From contig ML681989.1 of the NCBI GenBank assembly GCA_007922195.1, positions 47,872,451-47,936,450 on the forward strand: DNA of 64,000 nt. The letters are read 5' to 3'. Made by a program: the position numbers and the translations under genes. The notes under the pieces were generated by a model that was not told the origin of the DNA, made no database searches, and saw only the letters and a list, made by a program, of their open reading frames with translations. This DNA comes from Podocnemis expansa (Eukaryota; Chordata; Testudines; Podocnemididae). Positions 21,828-33,815 of this stretch are shown here, one piece after another. Each line of letters opens with the position of its first letter. The stretch's first letter is position 1.

Positions 21828-22581
21828 AGATAGGTAGACACAACACACAAATTCCACCCAAGATTCAGAATAAACACAGAAAACTGTATAGAACCTTATG
21901 TTACTTTATTAACACCCAGCATTTCTACAGCACTTTCCATCCCAGGATCTCTCAATGGTTCACTGTAACAGGCATTCACACATGCTTGCCTCTGTGGTAT
22001 CCAGGAGGCACACCCCACCTATGCTCACATTTAAGTGAATGGACCTGACAATACATTATAGGCAAACTACATGCGTCCTCCCACTTTGATATCTTTACCA
22101 AGTGCCGTAAACAATGGCTTTAGGAGGAGGTGTCCCCTCCGTGTATTTTTAGCACAGCTCTGTTTTCAGTTGAAAGTTGGTAAAGGAAAGTTCAAAGCTT
22201 GCAGACAAGAACAACACAAAACTGGTAGACGGGGATTGTAGCAGAGAGAGAAGGCAGCCTGATCTAACTTTTTCAGTAAAGTGGAAAAACTGTCATTGAC
22301 CTTAATTTACATTACCTCAAGTAATATATAAGCCTGAATCAGGGTGACTTCTTTTAGCTCAATGAGTGAGGTCTAGTCAGAATTGGCACATTCATTAGGA
22401 ATCTCTAAAAAATAATAGAATTGTATTGGCTATCTGTGATCTTTAGCTCTTATCAGTGTAATTTCTTACAAATTTTCTTTATGTATTTTCACATCTTCTA
22501 AAGGTGAGCTGAAATTACAGACAACCAAAATGTTTGTTGCTCTGGAAAAGGTAATGGCTGGTACACTGAACACATTCTTAG

Positions 22582-22986
22582 ATGTTTGTCACCTATACAC
22601 TGACAGAAGATAAATTCCCATTCCTGGCCCAGTTGGTTGATATATGTGGTACGTTTCAAGCATCTAGTGCAGATGCTGAACGAGGCTTCAGTCTAATGAA
22701 TAATATTAAGACAGAGCCTCATAACAGGTTGGACGTTTCTCATCTAGACACTCTAATGTGCATCAAGTCATATCTAAGTGCTGGATTCAAGGCTGACCTA
22801 GACTCTGTATATGCATTCTGGAAATGTGACAAAGACAGGTGTCAAAAACTGAGGTGTAGAGAAGGCTTGATAGGCAGCATCATTGCTTTATATTTGTTTA
22901 ATAAAAATGTTAAACTGAAATACTGTGGTTTTATTAATTTACCAAAGTTTGAACAAAAAGACATCTATATAATGTTCCCTCTCTAA
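22582..22986 (+). pseudogene. hAT transposase, C-terminal dimerisation region
   Basis: A 134-codon frame carries the hAT C-terminal (hATC) signature: FQASSADAERGFSLMNNIKT, then NRLDVSHLDTLMCIKSYLS. In the family this helix-rich block mediates dimerisation and completes the RNase H-like catalytic fold. The catalytic DDE part and the N-terminal BED finger are absent. The apparent start codon is only an internal Met of the broken transposase. It lies inside the TIR-bounded element at 21247-23139. Confidence 0.85.
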
Positions 22987-23147
22987 CCTGGTGATGCAAT
23001 TGAGCAAGTTACAGATGCATTCAGGGAGCCAATGGGCAGTGGCTCAGAGGCCCAGTCCCAGGACAGGGAACGAGGAGGGAACTTGCTCAGCTGCATCCAC
23101 AAGTTGCTCAGCAACAGCAGCAGCTTAGAGGGAACATTGGTGAGAAG

Positions 23148-24760
23148 ACTTTGTCTGGGTCAACAGAAGCAGAAAACTCTTGGGTTCTTTTAATAACTGC
23201 CCCCCACACACACACACTTTCCTTTCCCTCCTTGTGGGTTTGAGATAAAGGGTGGGATGGCTCTGTGACTTATTGACTCAACAGAAGAGCACAGTTGATG
23301 CTTACTGGCTGTCATGCACCAAAGAGGGGACTTATAAACCTTTCTTCCTTCCTGGGAATCATTTGACACCCGAGAAAAAAAGCATCTCCCTACCCACATT
23401 GGGATTAGAGTAGATTCTGCCCCTTAATGTAGGCATCATGTAATTCACTTTCTAGGCCATAAGGAAAAAATTGTTTCCCCACCACCAGACTGTCTGGGGC
23501 AATTTGGGTTTTTTTTTTTTGCCTTCATCTCAGCCACTCAGAACCCAGTGAGTAAGTTAAGATAGGTTGTGAAATTCATGTTGTCCCACCTTGATAAGTG
23601 CCCAATGCATGTAACTGATCAATAGGTACTCCAGCTCCCTGATAAACCAGAATGGGAAGCAGGATGCACCTCGCAAAAAGATGGGCTTGGGACCCCTAAC
23701 GTTTGGTACACCAAAGAAACTGCTTCTTCATCCAGATTCTCCCAACCATCAGGGTGGAGAGTGGGGCCAATAGTGGTGCTAAGGTTAAGATCAGTTTAAG
23801 GGTATGGAGAAGAGACTGGGCACACATGTGGGAGATTCCATAGTGAAGATGTAATTGATGTTCACACAATGAAAGCTATATAATATGTGGTGACAATACC
23901 ACAAAGGGCAGCTCGTCACCTGCTTCATCCTCTCCTGCCTGTAGACCCCTCAAAAACAATCATGGTGCTCTGCTCTACCATGCTACAGCTCTGGTAGAGA
24001 ATCTTCTATGAGCCTCAAGACATAGGAAGTAGTTTATGTTCACTGGTTTGAAGCTGTCATTTGCTAGCATTTCAATTGCACGTCTGGTTATTACTAATTT
24101 TGCATGCTTCTTGCATTTTAGCATACGTGTAATATTTTATTTCAGACCATTTCTATTACACGCCTTACACTGTATGCTGGAAGTTCACTCTGCAGTGTTT
24201 AAGCAGGTCAAAAGGTTTCTTTCTTTCTCCTCCCCTTCAGTGACCATTTGGAACTTTGATAATAGTTTGCATTTGCTGGCCACTACTCAAACAGATGGGC
24301 TGACAACTGTCAAACAGGTTTTCATCACAGATATTAGTTAACCTAGGCCTTAAATGCGATGAGATCAAAGCACATTAACAAACTGTTCATGCACATCAGC
24401 AGGGTCCACAAGGACAGTTAGTCTGTGTGGTAGGCTAGTAAAGGAGGGATAGATTCATACCCTAGTTTCCAGCAAACTAAACTATTGTGTAGACAAGCTT
24501 ATAATCTCAATGACTGATTCAAAGCCCACATGTGGGAATATTTTATTCACATATACCAGTGCTGTAATTAGTGACATTAGGAAGAGTGTGAGACCCTGCA
24601 AGCCAACTCTGAACAGTTGCCATATAGTTTTGTGTAGGCTGTGCTCAGCACGAGCATTGATAAGACTAAGGTTATGATAACTGAAGGGAGGAGGACCTGG
24701 AATAAAGGATATCACAAGCAGACATCTTAGAAAAGTGAAAGAATTTAAAAACTTAGACAC
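23148..24760. other. Intron, no recognisable feature
   Basis: No exon, repeat family or long inverted repeat could be supported. Contains a short T run near 23510 and ordinary AT-rich sequence. Confidence 0.45.
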
Positions 24761-25176
24761 AGTGGCTATGTCTACAGTCTCAGTTAAGCTGTCTTAATAA
24801 GGTTTACTTTAAGCCAGCTTAAAGTAGACTTTATTAAGTTGGCTTAATGTGTCCACACTCAAAATGCCAGGAGACTGCCCATATCCACATTGGCAGCTGC
24901 TAGGTCACACTAGGAGTGGCGCATTGTGGGTAGCTGGCCCACAGTGCACCACGGCATAAGCGCCCCTCTCTCCCAGCCAATCCTTTACTATAGGGAATGA
25001 CCAACCACACCACCCTCCATACTGTGTGTGGCACCAGGGAGCCCAGGGAGGTCAGGGAGCCTGACGTAGCCCACCAATCTGCCAGCACAGCACTTCACAC
25101 CCTCCCTGTGTTCCCCAGAATCCTCCAGCTCTGGAACAGGTGCTGCAGGGCAACTGCCAGCACAGCGGCAGGGCGC

Positions 25177-25530
25177 AGCAGTTGTTAAGATTCAAACCCT
25201 GGAAAACAGGACACGGAAGAAGGTGAAGTCAAATCACCTGTTGTAATGGGAAAAAAAATCCATAGTCAGGATTTAATCCTGCTTTCACACAATCTAATCT
25301 AAAAGAAATAGCAACTTCCCTTTCTTTCTTTCTGTGTACTGTTTCCCAGTCTTTGAATCTTAACAACTGCTTTGATTTGCTGTTATAGTGTGACCTGCTC
25401 CTATGTCTTACACTCCCCCTGCATTAATTTCCTACCATTCTATAAGTTCCCTCATCTTCAAACTGTCTCATGAAGTGGGATTTTCTCCCATGAACACTCA
25501 TCTAATAAATAAATCTGTTAGTCTTAAACA
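25177..25530 (+). mobile_element. Fold-back family member nested in the Harbinger-like element
   Basis: CAGTTGTTAAGATTCAAA (25180-25196) is the inner end of the left arm. From 25351 the right arm follows: CTTTGAATCTTAACAACTGC, TTTGATTTGCTG, AGTGGGATTTTCTCCCATGA and AATAAATAAATCTGTTAGTC. The spacer between the arms has diverged or taken in extra sequence. Confidence 0.65.
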
Positions 25531-25554
25531 GTGCCTCTGAACTTATTTTTTTTT

Positions 25555-25720
25555 TTTACAACAAAATATGTGGGAGTCCTCTGAGAAGGGGAGACACAGG
25601 GTTGGGCAGAGAAGGGGAGAGACAGGCAGGGTCGGGCTGAGAATGGGGGAGATGCAGGTGTTGGGCTGAGATGACAGACTCAGGCTGAGAACAGGAGAGA
25701 TGCTGAATCTGTCAGGGAAC
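25555..25720. repeat. GA-rich imperfect tandem repeat
   Basis: GAGAAGGGGAGACACAGG, GAGAAGGGGAGAGACAGG, GAGAATGGGGGAGATGCAGG and GAGAACAGGAGAGATGC recur with GGTTGGGCTGA linkers, giving units of roughly 35 bp. Confidence 0.6.
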
Positions 25721-25838
25721 ATGGGTAGTTTGGCTGTGCTGCACACAGCTGGGAATGCTCCCAGCTGTGTTGTGCCTTCTAGCCAGCCCCCATCCCCATG
25801 TTTTCTGTGGTTAGGAGGCCAATTAAGTTGACTTAAGC

Positions 25839-26026
25839 CAGGGGTCTCAAACTCAAATCACCACAAGGGCTGCATGAAGAGTAGTATGTTAGCCTGAGGG
25901 CCGCACCACTAAAACCTTTTCATACAACAATATTGCAAATATCAGGAAAAATAGTGTCATTGTAGACCATAGGAAATAGCTTTAGGGGCCTCATGTGGCC
26001 CACGGGCCATGTGTTTGAGACCCCTG
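25839..26026. mobile_element. hAT-type MITE (CAGGGGTCTCAAACTC termini)
   Basis: This 188-bp element begins CAGGGGTCTCAAACTC and ends GTGTTTGAGACCCCTG, its inverted copy. The flanks are ACTTAAGC (25831-25838) and ACTTAAGG (26027-26034), 7 of 8 identical. The insertion target was one of the ACTTAAG motifs of the host Harbinger-like element. Confidence 0.88.
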
Positions 26027-26235
26027 ACTTAAGGCAACTCCAACTCCACATTGCCTTAAGTCGACTTAATAAAGTCAACTTAAATGTAAAGTCAAATTTA
26101 TAAACAGAAGTTATAAAGTTGACTTCGGTGATGGGGAAAGTCAACTTTATTCCCCTGCAGTGTACACAGTGCTTTGTTTAAGTTGACTTAATGGCCCTTA
26201 AGTCAGTTTAAACACACAGTGTAGACAAAGCCAGT

Positions 26236-26749
26236 GGCGCACATCTGTGTGATGGACAGCATCATACTAATGTTGTATTGTGAAAATGGTAAATGTCTCC
26301 AATTCTCTGTGACAAAAAGATGCTCATGAAGTTAAACAGTAGATTTTATAAAACTATTTTATCAGTCACTTCAGCAGGATGGCACTTACAAAGACTGTGG
26401 ATGAAAGATAAGGGGGATTCCAAAGAATTGGTACATGGACAAGATATCAGTGACTCTCAGAGATCCACCTGCATGTGTCTCTGCTGTACAATCATGAGTT
26501 TTGGAAGACATCCATAAAAGATGCTAACCATGGATAAAGAACAAAGACAATTAGAAAGATGACCACCTACAGCTGTCATTCTCACAAAGTCTTATAATAA
26601 GGTCATTTTCCAATACCTTTGATAACTGGAGTTTATCCCATTCACCTCTACTGAGACACCACTATGAAGTCACACTCACAAGGGTTAATGGCAACACAGT
26701 TCTCAGTTCCTTTGGCCCCTAATCTGGAGCCTTCCTCTCCAGGCCTGTC
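26236..26749. other. Intron, no recognisable feature
   Basis: Ordinary AT-rich intron sequence between the nested transposon and the hairpin element. Confidence 0.45.
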
Positions 26750-26878
26750 AGTCTGATAGTAAAAAAACAACAGGGAGTTGTGTGGCACTTTAAGTCTTAA
26801 AGTGCCACACAACTCCTTGTTGTTTTTTTACTGGACTAGACTAACACAGCTATCCCTTTTGAAATAGTCTGATAGTAA
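26750..26878 (-). mobile_element. Short hairpin member of the fold-back family with 13-bp TSD
   Basis: A 34-bp arm at 26761-26794 is complementary to 26796-26829 with one mismatch and a single-base loop. The arms contain the family head, GGAGTTGTGTGGCACTTTAA. On the minus strand the element starts with GATAGCTGTGTTAGTCTAGT, the same head seen as GTAGCCATGTTAGTATATTC at 29348. AGTCTGATAGTAA occurs on both sides (26750-26762 and 26866-26878), a 13-bp duplication that suggests target-primed insertion and not cut-and-paste. Confidence 0.8.
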
Positions 26879-28344
26879 CCATTCTTTCCACAGCCCTTCA
26901 CTCAAAACCTTGCCCCATAGGCTCCCCTTCTTGAAGTGTTCTACTCCTCCAGGTTTCTCTTCCTGACAATACTGTTTCTGCTTAAAAGAATCCACCTTTC
27001 CACCACAACCCTCTTTCTTCATGGTTCATCTTCACCTCACCAAAATGAATCTTCTCCTTTTCATACAGGTCCCTGGCCAAGACTTCCAGAAATCAGGGGG
27101 CGCCAGTTTTGGTCAACTCTCACCAACTGCTTTCCTCTAAGTTTCTCAGAAGCAGATCAAAGTTGCTGCTTTTCTTCCACTCTCAGCTCTCTGTCAGTCT
27201 AGATGAAATCCTCAGATGTACTGGAGATTTAGAAAATTTATATTATGTTCCGTTTTTACCTTTCTGCATTGTTAGTGACAACATCTTCAACATCTCCTAA
27301 TATAGGCTCATAACACTGAGTCCTCCTTGACATTCCTTTTTTTTCCCTTCCTTCCTTCCTTCTACAGCGAGGTAATCACCAAGCCTTACTACATCTTCCT
27401 CCACAGAAAAAGGAAACACTAGCCCTTCCTTTCTATAAGAATATACAAAGCCCTTTGTCCACACCCCACTTATCTCTGGCATCACTTTCTAGAATATCTT
27501 CCATAGTTTCTCTGATAATCCCTTCACTCCAACCTACTGTTCCTTCTCCCCTAGCTATTTGGAAGGAGGAAAATAAATCTGACTGGCACTTCCCATTCCC
27601 TCTGCTTAGCCAGGTTAATTTTTTCAAACAGCAATCTCTTCTGAGCAGGAAGTGCTGGAATTTCTCTCTCAGTAATGAAACACAGGAAAATAAAAAACAT
27701 ATCTAAAAAATCCCAAAATTTCCATTAACACTCCAGGGTACTACTGTCACTTATGATTAGACAATTGAAACAGAAGGATTTTCTTCTTCCATAAGTAATC
27801 TATTTTGAGTGAATAAATCTCAATCTCAGCCAAAAGAGGGATTTTTTTTATAAAGGAACTCAACAGATGAATCATTTAAGCTTGTAGTCAGTGGCTGCAT
27901 GTCTTCAGTCAGTTGAACTTCTTAGTAATTACAGAACCCTGGATTGTCTCTCCCCAGAAACTGATTGAAAATGTCATCCATTCCAGATCTAATAAATGTT
28001 ACAGCTTGCACTGTCACCGCTGCCCTCATCAAATAATACAAGACTGCCATGAAGGTTCATGAGAGGTAATAGCATGGTATAGTGAAGCAGCCTGTTGACA
28101 CTGCTGGAATGCCTTAACCTATTCTGTACAACTTATGAGACAAGAGCATTCCAGTAATAGATCAAGTTAAGATAGTTCAGCAGAATCATTCATATATTTC
28201 ACTATACATTCCTATTATGAAACAAGAGGACATCTGAAGGATATTTCTAGTATTAGAGAAAAGCATATGATGAATCCCAATAAATCTCTTTAAAATATGT
28301 ACTCTTAAATCCTGTCAAGTCCTAATTTTTCTAAGTGCATTCTT
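26879..28344. other. Intron, no recognisable feature
   Basis: Pyrimidine-rich DNA with short CCTT repeats near 27350. Several short open frames on both strands lack family resemblance or splice signals. Confidence 0.45.
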
Positions 28345-28500
28345 TCTGGGAGCATGGTTTAGTGTCAGAAACACAGAATGTGAAGACCTGTAGTCTGTCC
28401 TCAGCTCTACCATTAACTGGTCATGGAATCCTGATCAAGTTAGTTATCCTCTGTGCATCAGCTTTTCTATCCATACAATGATGTTGTAAACTATAACTGT
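28345..28500 (+). mobile_element. MIR (CORE-SINE) fragment
   Basis: The sequence follows MIR: GCATGGTTTAGTGTCAGAA, TCTGTCCTCAGCTCTACCA, then the CORE region ATCAAGTTAGTTATCCTCTG and TGCATCAGCTTTTCTATCC. It is old and diverged, as expected of MIR in amniotes. Confidence 0.75.
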
Positions 28501-29344
28501 ACTATGGCACGAGAGCTTTTGAGATTTTGGAGGAATTTTATATAGCTTTCACATCAGAGAAGAGTCAGATTTTTAGTGAAAATCTCCAGCTTTAACACCG
28601 TTAACATGTATCAGACTCTGAATTTGGAGTTACAGCTATTTTTCTTACTACAAATTTAATCACACAGACTATTAGAACATGACTTTTTGTCATGCATACA
28701 GTTCAGATTCTGGAAATACTCACTTAAATACGTATTTAAAGCAAATATATATTTCTCAAAATATGGGTTATAATATAATAAAATATGCAAATACTCAAAC
28801 ATTTAACACTGAGGTTTTGGAGGAGTTGTTCAAAAAATTATACTGGAAATTATACTTGTGCTGTTAGTCTAGGGACTCAAACACACCTGTTTAGGAACTT
28901 AATTGAAATGTTCTCTCCAATTTCTCAGTTTCCACTCAAAGTGATCTGATTAAAAGCAAGTCAATACTACTCTAGAAGAACTTTGTCTGCTCACTCGCTA
29001 TCTCCCAAACAGAGATACAAACCTCTCAACTCCCATCCCTTCAACAAACGGAACTGCGCCAGCAGCAGCATAACCATGTCATACTGGAGTGGATGGATGG
29101 TTCTGCAGCAGTGCTAAGTATCATTCTGTGTTTGACTTAAAAGGAATGATCTCAACTAAAACCAGGCAAAAGCTGAAGATATTTTAAAGCTAATCACCCT
29201 AAAATATAGGCACATTCCTTTTGAGGAAAGTTGGTAAAGGCAATCTTGCACCCCAAGTGCAGGCTCAGTACAGGAGAACTGGCAGTAGTCAAATGGATGC
29301 TGTTCTCTATCATGGGGTAAGAGATAGAAATCAGGAAGTTCCAC
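28501..29344. other. Intron, no recognisable feature
   Basis: No repeat or exon supported between the MIR fragment and the fold-back element. Confidence 0.45.
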
Positions 29345-29770
29345 GGGTAGCCATGTTAGTATATTCCAGCAAAACGAACAAGGAGTCTGGTGGCATTTTT
29401 AAAGACAAATTTATTTATCATATGAGCTTTCATGGGAGAAAATCCCACTTCGTCAGATGCTTTGAAGAGGAGGAGCTTAGGGAATGGGAGGAAAATAAAT
29501 TCAGGAAAGCGCAAGTCATAGGATCAGGTCAGACTATTACAGCAAATCAATGCAGTTGTTAAGATTCAAAGGTAATTTGACCTCACCTTTATCCATATGC
29601 TGGTCCTTACTGTTTGAATCTAAACTGCTTTGATTTGCTGCAACAGTCTGACCTGATCCTACGACTTACACTTCCCTGCTTTATTTTCCTCCCATTCCGT
29701 GAGTTCCCTATCTTCAAGCATCTGGCAAAGTGGGATTTTCTTCCACAAAAACTCATGCAATAAATAAATC
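29345..29770 (+). mobile_element. Fold-back element with two about 160-bp inverted arms
   Basis: After a head (GTAGCCATGTTAGTATATTC, then ACAAGGAGTCTGGTGGCA), the left arm 29409-29570 is the reverse complement of the right arm 29613-29770 with scattered differences. The spacer is 42 bp. Matching blocks include AAAATCCCACTT/AAGTGGGATTTT, GGAATGGGAGGAAAATAAA/TTTATTTTCCTCCCATTCC and GGATCAGGTCAGACT/AGTCTGACCTGATCC. No protein is encoded. The RNA of this region would form a long hairpin. The best copy of the family in this window. Confidence 0.85.
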
Positions 29771-32700
29771 AGGGAATGTGAAGCATGCAGGTGCTGAATC
29801 CTTCTCAAGGTGCTTCAGGTACCTCTTTGGAATTACCCCACCCAGATAAAGGGTGCATAGTTAGGGGAAGCATTTGTCTTAGGATCCAGGATACTACAGA
29901 AGACAATTAGAACTTATAGGAAGACTCTAACAAAAGTTATAGAAAGTTCAATTTGCAAAGCTCACAAGAAACAAATCATTACCAAAATTACAGGGACAGT
30001 TACATACTTCCCCATGTGTCACATGCAAGTGTCTCATCTAGGGTTGATCCTTAAACAGACACACAGGGAGTATTGCTCAATCCACCAGCTGTTTATGATG
30101 GAGAAGCTCAACAAATTATCCAGTAGTCCCAGAACTTTTTTCAGTACACTACTCTTCCTGTGACACTGCTGTGAACATTGTGATAGCTTCTCGTTTCAGA
30201 ACAATATTAGTAAAATTAAACATGAAACAGGAATTTCAGCTGTTATCACCACATCCTCAAAGTCAATTTTGTTTTGACAAGGCAATGTCAATGAGCCACT
30301 CAGTCATGCTCAGCATCTAAAAAGCTCAACACAGTGAGGAACTGAGCTTTACAACAGGAATCAGGCTTCCCACAGACAGCAAATGATACTTTGATGACTT
30401 CTTGTTTGTAGGTAGGACAGATTCCAAAAAGCATGCCCATCTGTAAGCCCCATTTCAAGCCTGACACAAGAAAACCAAGAAGTCCTACACCAAGCTAACT
30501 TAGGAACAGAACTAGGTACAGAGGATGGAATCTCCAGACACTCTATGAATAAGCATGGTCACCTTAACTCTGCATGCCAAGTCATAGCAGCAAAATTAAG
30601 ATAAAGAACAACAGCCTTCAGTTTGCTCAAAGTAACTTACTTGACCGTCCTGCTGGCCTTCTTTACCAATCACAAGAGTTCCACGTGCTTAGAAATAGCA
30701 AAACCCAAATAGTTTAAAAGAGTGAGCAAAGAAATGAAGGAGGATTTATGGGTAAGGCAACATTCCCTAACTCACTTTCAGAAAGCTTATTTCTGGAGAC
30801 AGGCATCATTGCTAAAGGCAAACCTCAAAGTTTAAATCAGATGCATCAGGAACCAATGGATTAGGAGATTTTCATCATCACAGGTGATGTCCAGGGATGG
30901 TCCACTGACTGGATACAAAGGAGGATAATAAACAACATAACATTCCTGGATTTTTCTCCCATGTTCATAGCAGTGATAATTTTGGAGACAATTTCTCAAT
31001 TGGAAAAAAAAAGGGGGGGGGTGGAGGGTTTGTAATCTAGACTGATAATTTGACAATGATACATATTATTACTAGCCAGTTCTCTAAATCACCACTCAGG
31101 GTTAGGAAGGAGATTGGGGCATTTTTATTCCACTGCTTTAATTTATATGACCTGCTTCATTGCTAAAAACATCCCTTGGATAGTTAGTAATAATAGCATA
31201 GTTTCTTTATATCACAGATGAACAGATTTCAAAACTTGCACCAGGTGCCAACAAGGTACCCAAAAGACACTGCAGGCCTATAGAACTTTACTTTATGTCT
31301 ACTCTTGGATTAGTACAGCAATTAATAGCACCATGAATATTTAGAACTAATGCAGGGTGTTTTATAGAATTTACTTCAATTCAGGCTAAGGTGGGCCTTC
31401 CGGCTAATTTGGATCCCATTCTCTCATAACATTCCTTTCAGGGTTTGGGTGGCAACATCTGCAACAGCACGTCTAGGAATGAGACACAGTCAATCATTTC
31501 ATGGGATCTGAACGCATATACAACATATGGGAGACCCCTGATTGAAAGAGACACATAATGAGAAAGTTATAATTTTTTTGGTTGCTTCTGCCAATTTTCA
31601 GAAGGAAGGCAACAGGACATTAGAGCAGGTGTTTGAATCCATGGACACAGTATTATTTATTGGTGGCAAACACAGGGAGGCAAACAAGTTTCCCTGGCAG
31701 TTCACGGTGAGGCCTCTATGGTGAAGTGATTCTGAGTTGGCCAGTAAGGGAACAAAGAATGTCCCTCTTACTCTCTTTGGCAGCTAGGAACCAATCATCT
31801 GAAAGGATTAGCATACAAAAAGGTGAAAATAATTTGAGATTTTGTAAAGCATTTGACTTAGTCCTTACAGGAAAGACATTTAAAGCAGATCACAGGGGTA
31901 ATTCTAAAATGGTCTGAAGCACTGCAGTTGAGAGCTGCTGGGCATCCACATGTTGACAAGTTCAGAAGGGGCACAAATCAAAAGGTGGTTAAATTTGTGA
32001 GGTGCACCAGTGATGATCGTATTGATTAACTGAGTTATTCAGTGAAGATGAGACACACCTCTCTGATCAGGAAGTGTATATATTTTTGCCTGATGTCAGT
32101 TAATAATAAATTCCCTTTCTATCTGGGAACCCAGGTGGGCAACCAAGACAGCCAAGTTAACTGCTAGCAATTCTTAGTAGTAAGTATATAGTGCAGGTTC
32201 TCATTTGATGGTGTTCTGGCAGCCTCATAAATTGTAACCGGAGGTGGATTTAGTAGAAAGCATCTCCTAAAAGAACTTGGAACAGGGCTGAAGCTCCTGA
32301 TGTCTGGAATGATGAAGAGATAACCACCTTTCCATGGCCCTTTAATCCTGGTATGAAGGGAGAGCAGCAGGATCCCAGCAGTGGAAGGAAACCAGCTTTG
32401 GCAGTGGAGTGGGGGTTGGGGTTGACAGCAACACTTCACAAAACTGAAGAGATTACAGCAGGAAAGATGACTTGCCTTATACCAGTTATTGCCAAATAAA
32501 TTATGTTAAAAAATGGCATCCTAGTTAAACCACATCCCTGGTTTCTTGTCTGTCTTCCCAGGTGTTCAGGAAAATATCTTGAATGCTTAGTAGGAATGAG
32601 ATAGGAAATGCAAACTTCACTCAGTACAGCAAGAATTAAGAATTTTTTCAACAACAGAATCAAAAGCATTCCACCTTCCCACTGTCACAAAATTCAAAGT

Positions 32701-33815
32701 AGCTTTTAACCCAAAACAATGAAAAGCGGAAACGCTACTGTAGTGAATTTCGCACTTCACACCAGAGATACAGTAGCTGAAATCATTTACAAAACTAATA
32801 CCTCATCAAAATACAAACACATCACCTTCCCCAGTTTTTAGTTATCTGCAATCCATGATTATGGATGACTTCAGGCTTTTTTTTTTTTTTTTAAAGAATA
32901 ATGGTAAAGTCATTAACGTCAAAAGATTTATGTAGTCCCAAAGTATAGAATGGTGAAGTCTTTGGAAAAATTCCTGGATCCAAAAGTATCAAAATCCAAA
33001 GTTGTATATGTGTATGCAAGCATACATGTGCCTGCCTACATAGACCACCACACGAGTCGTACTTAAATTTTTTCCTGTCTACAAATCACAACAGCAATAA
33101 GAAATCACCCTAAAAATATCTAGAATTTTTCAAACTGGAATTAGGTGTGCATGAACAATATCCCATAACAACTACATCATTGATTCCCAGATTATGAATC
33201 TGAAAGGGACCATTAAAATTACAGTTTGTCCTACCATTTTTTCTGAGTAGTGGCCCCTTTATAAAGTCACTAATTTTCAAAAAGTCCCCCAAACTTATAA
33301 ATACGGTCTACAGGTAAAGTTTTCAGAGAAGTCTAAATGATTTAGAAGCCAAAGCCCTATTGAAAAAGTCAATTTCAGTATCTCTAAAAATTTTAGAGCG
33401 ATGTTTCTCAAACTTTGAAATTTCTCAAATTTCAGACATTATGAAAATTCTACAGCATTCTCTATTCACAGATGTATGACTAATGTTCTGGAATCAAAAT
33501 TTTCCTATAATTTGTTCTTTGAAATCAATAGTATTAATAAACCACTCAAGTATCAATTTTGTAGTTTAGGATACCAGATCCCTCAGTGCTTTTACTTACT
33601 TATTACATATGTTTGTTGTGTACACACATGCTCACACACACACACTTTTAAGTAATGTAGTAGTTTTATATAAAGAGACATTTCAGTTTCTACATGTTAA
33701 CAGCACATCATGAAAAATTCATTTCATCTGGTTCTTTCCCAAAGATAGACAAGGTGTTATTCATTAATAAAAAAAATCAAAATGAATATAGCATATGTGA
33801 TATAAAACCACCTAC
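29771..33815. other. Intron, no gene or named repeat
   Basis: A 4-kb AT-rich stretch without recognisable elements. Short low-complexity tracts occur (G-rich near 31010, T-rich near 32880, CA-rich near 33630). Open frames are short and isolated. Confidence 0.4.

Larger units (their letters stand above)
21247..23139 (+). mobile_element. hAT DNA transposon, internally deleted, with TIRs and TSD
   Basis: This 1893-bp element starts CAACGTTCCCTGTAAGCTGC and ends with the near-complement GCAGCTTAGAGGGAACATTG. Flanking 8-mers ATGAGAAG (21239-21246) and GTGAGAAG (23140-23147) match at 7 of 8, the expected hAT target duplication. Inside are a GC-rich minisatellite (21341-21640), a smaller MITE-like segment (21635-21827) and the C-terminal part of a hAT transposase (22582-22986). 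Most of the catalytic domain is missing, so the copy is not autonomous. Confidence 0.85.
24764..26232. mobile_element. Harbinger-like non-autonomous transposon with nested inserts
   Basis: Termini GGCTATGTCTACAG and, at the right, CAGTGTAGACAAAGCC are inverted copies. The 3-bp flanks are AGT on both sides (24761-24763 and 26233-26235). The subterminal zones are full of TTAAGT(T/C)(G/A)ACTTAA-type palindromic motifs (24780-24850, 26030-26220). No transposase was seen. Within it sit a fold-back element (25177-25530), a GA-rich tandem stretch (25555-25720) and a hAT MITE (25839-26026), so the original element was much shorter. The superfamily is inferred from the 3-bp duplication. Confidence 0.7.

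Noticed and set aside
21220..21861. 213-codon open frame on the minus strand
   Set aside because: It is a translation of the GC-rich minisatellite in the hAT element; Pro/Ser/Ala repeats with no family motif.
29345..29770. MicroRNA precursor
   Set aside because: The palindrome is far longer than a miRNA hairpin and has several partial genomic relatives in the same window, so a fold-back repeat explains it better.
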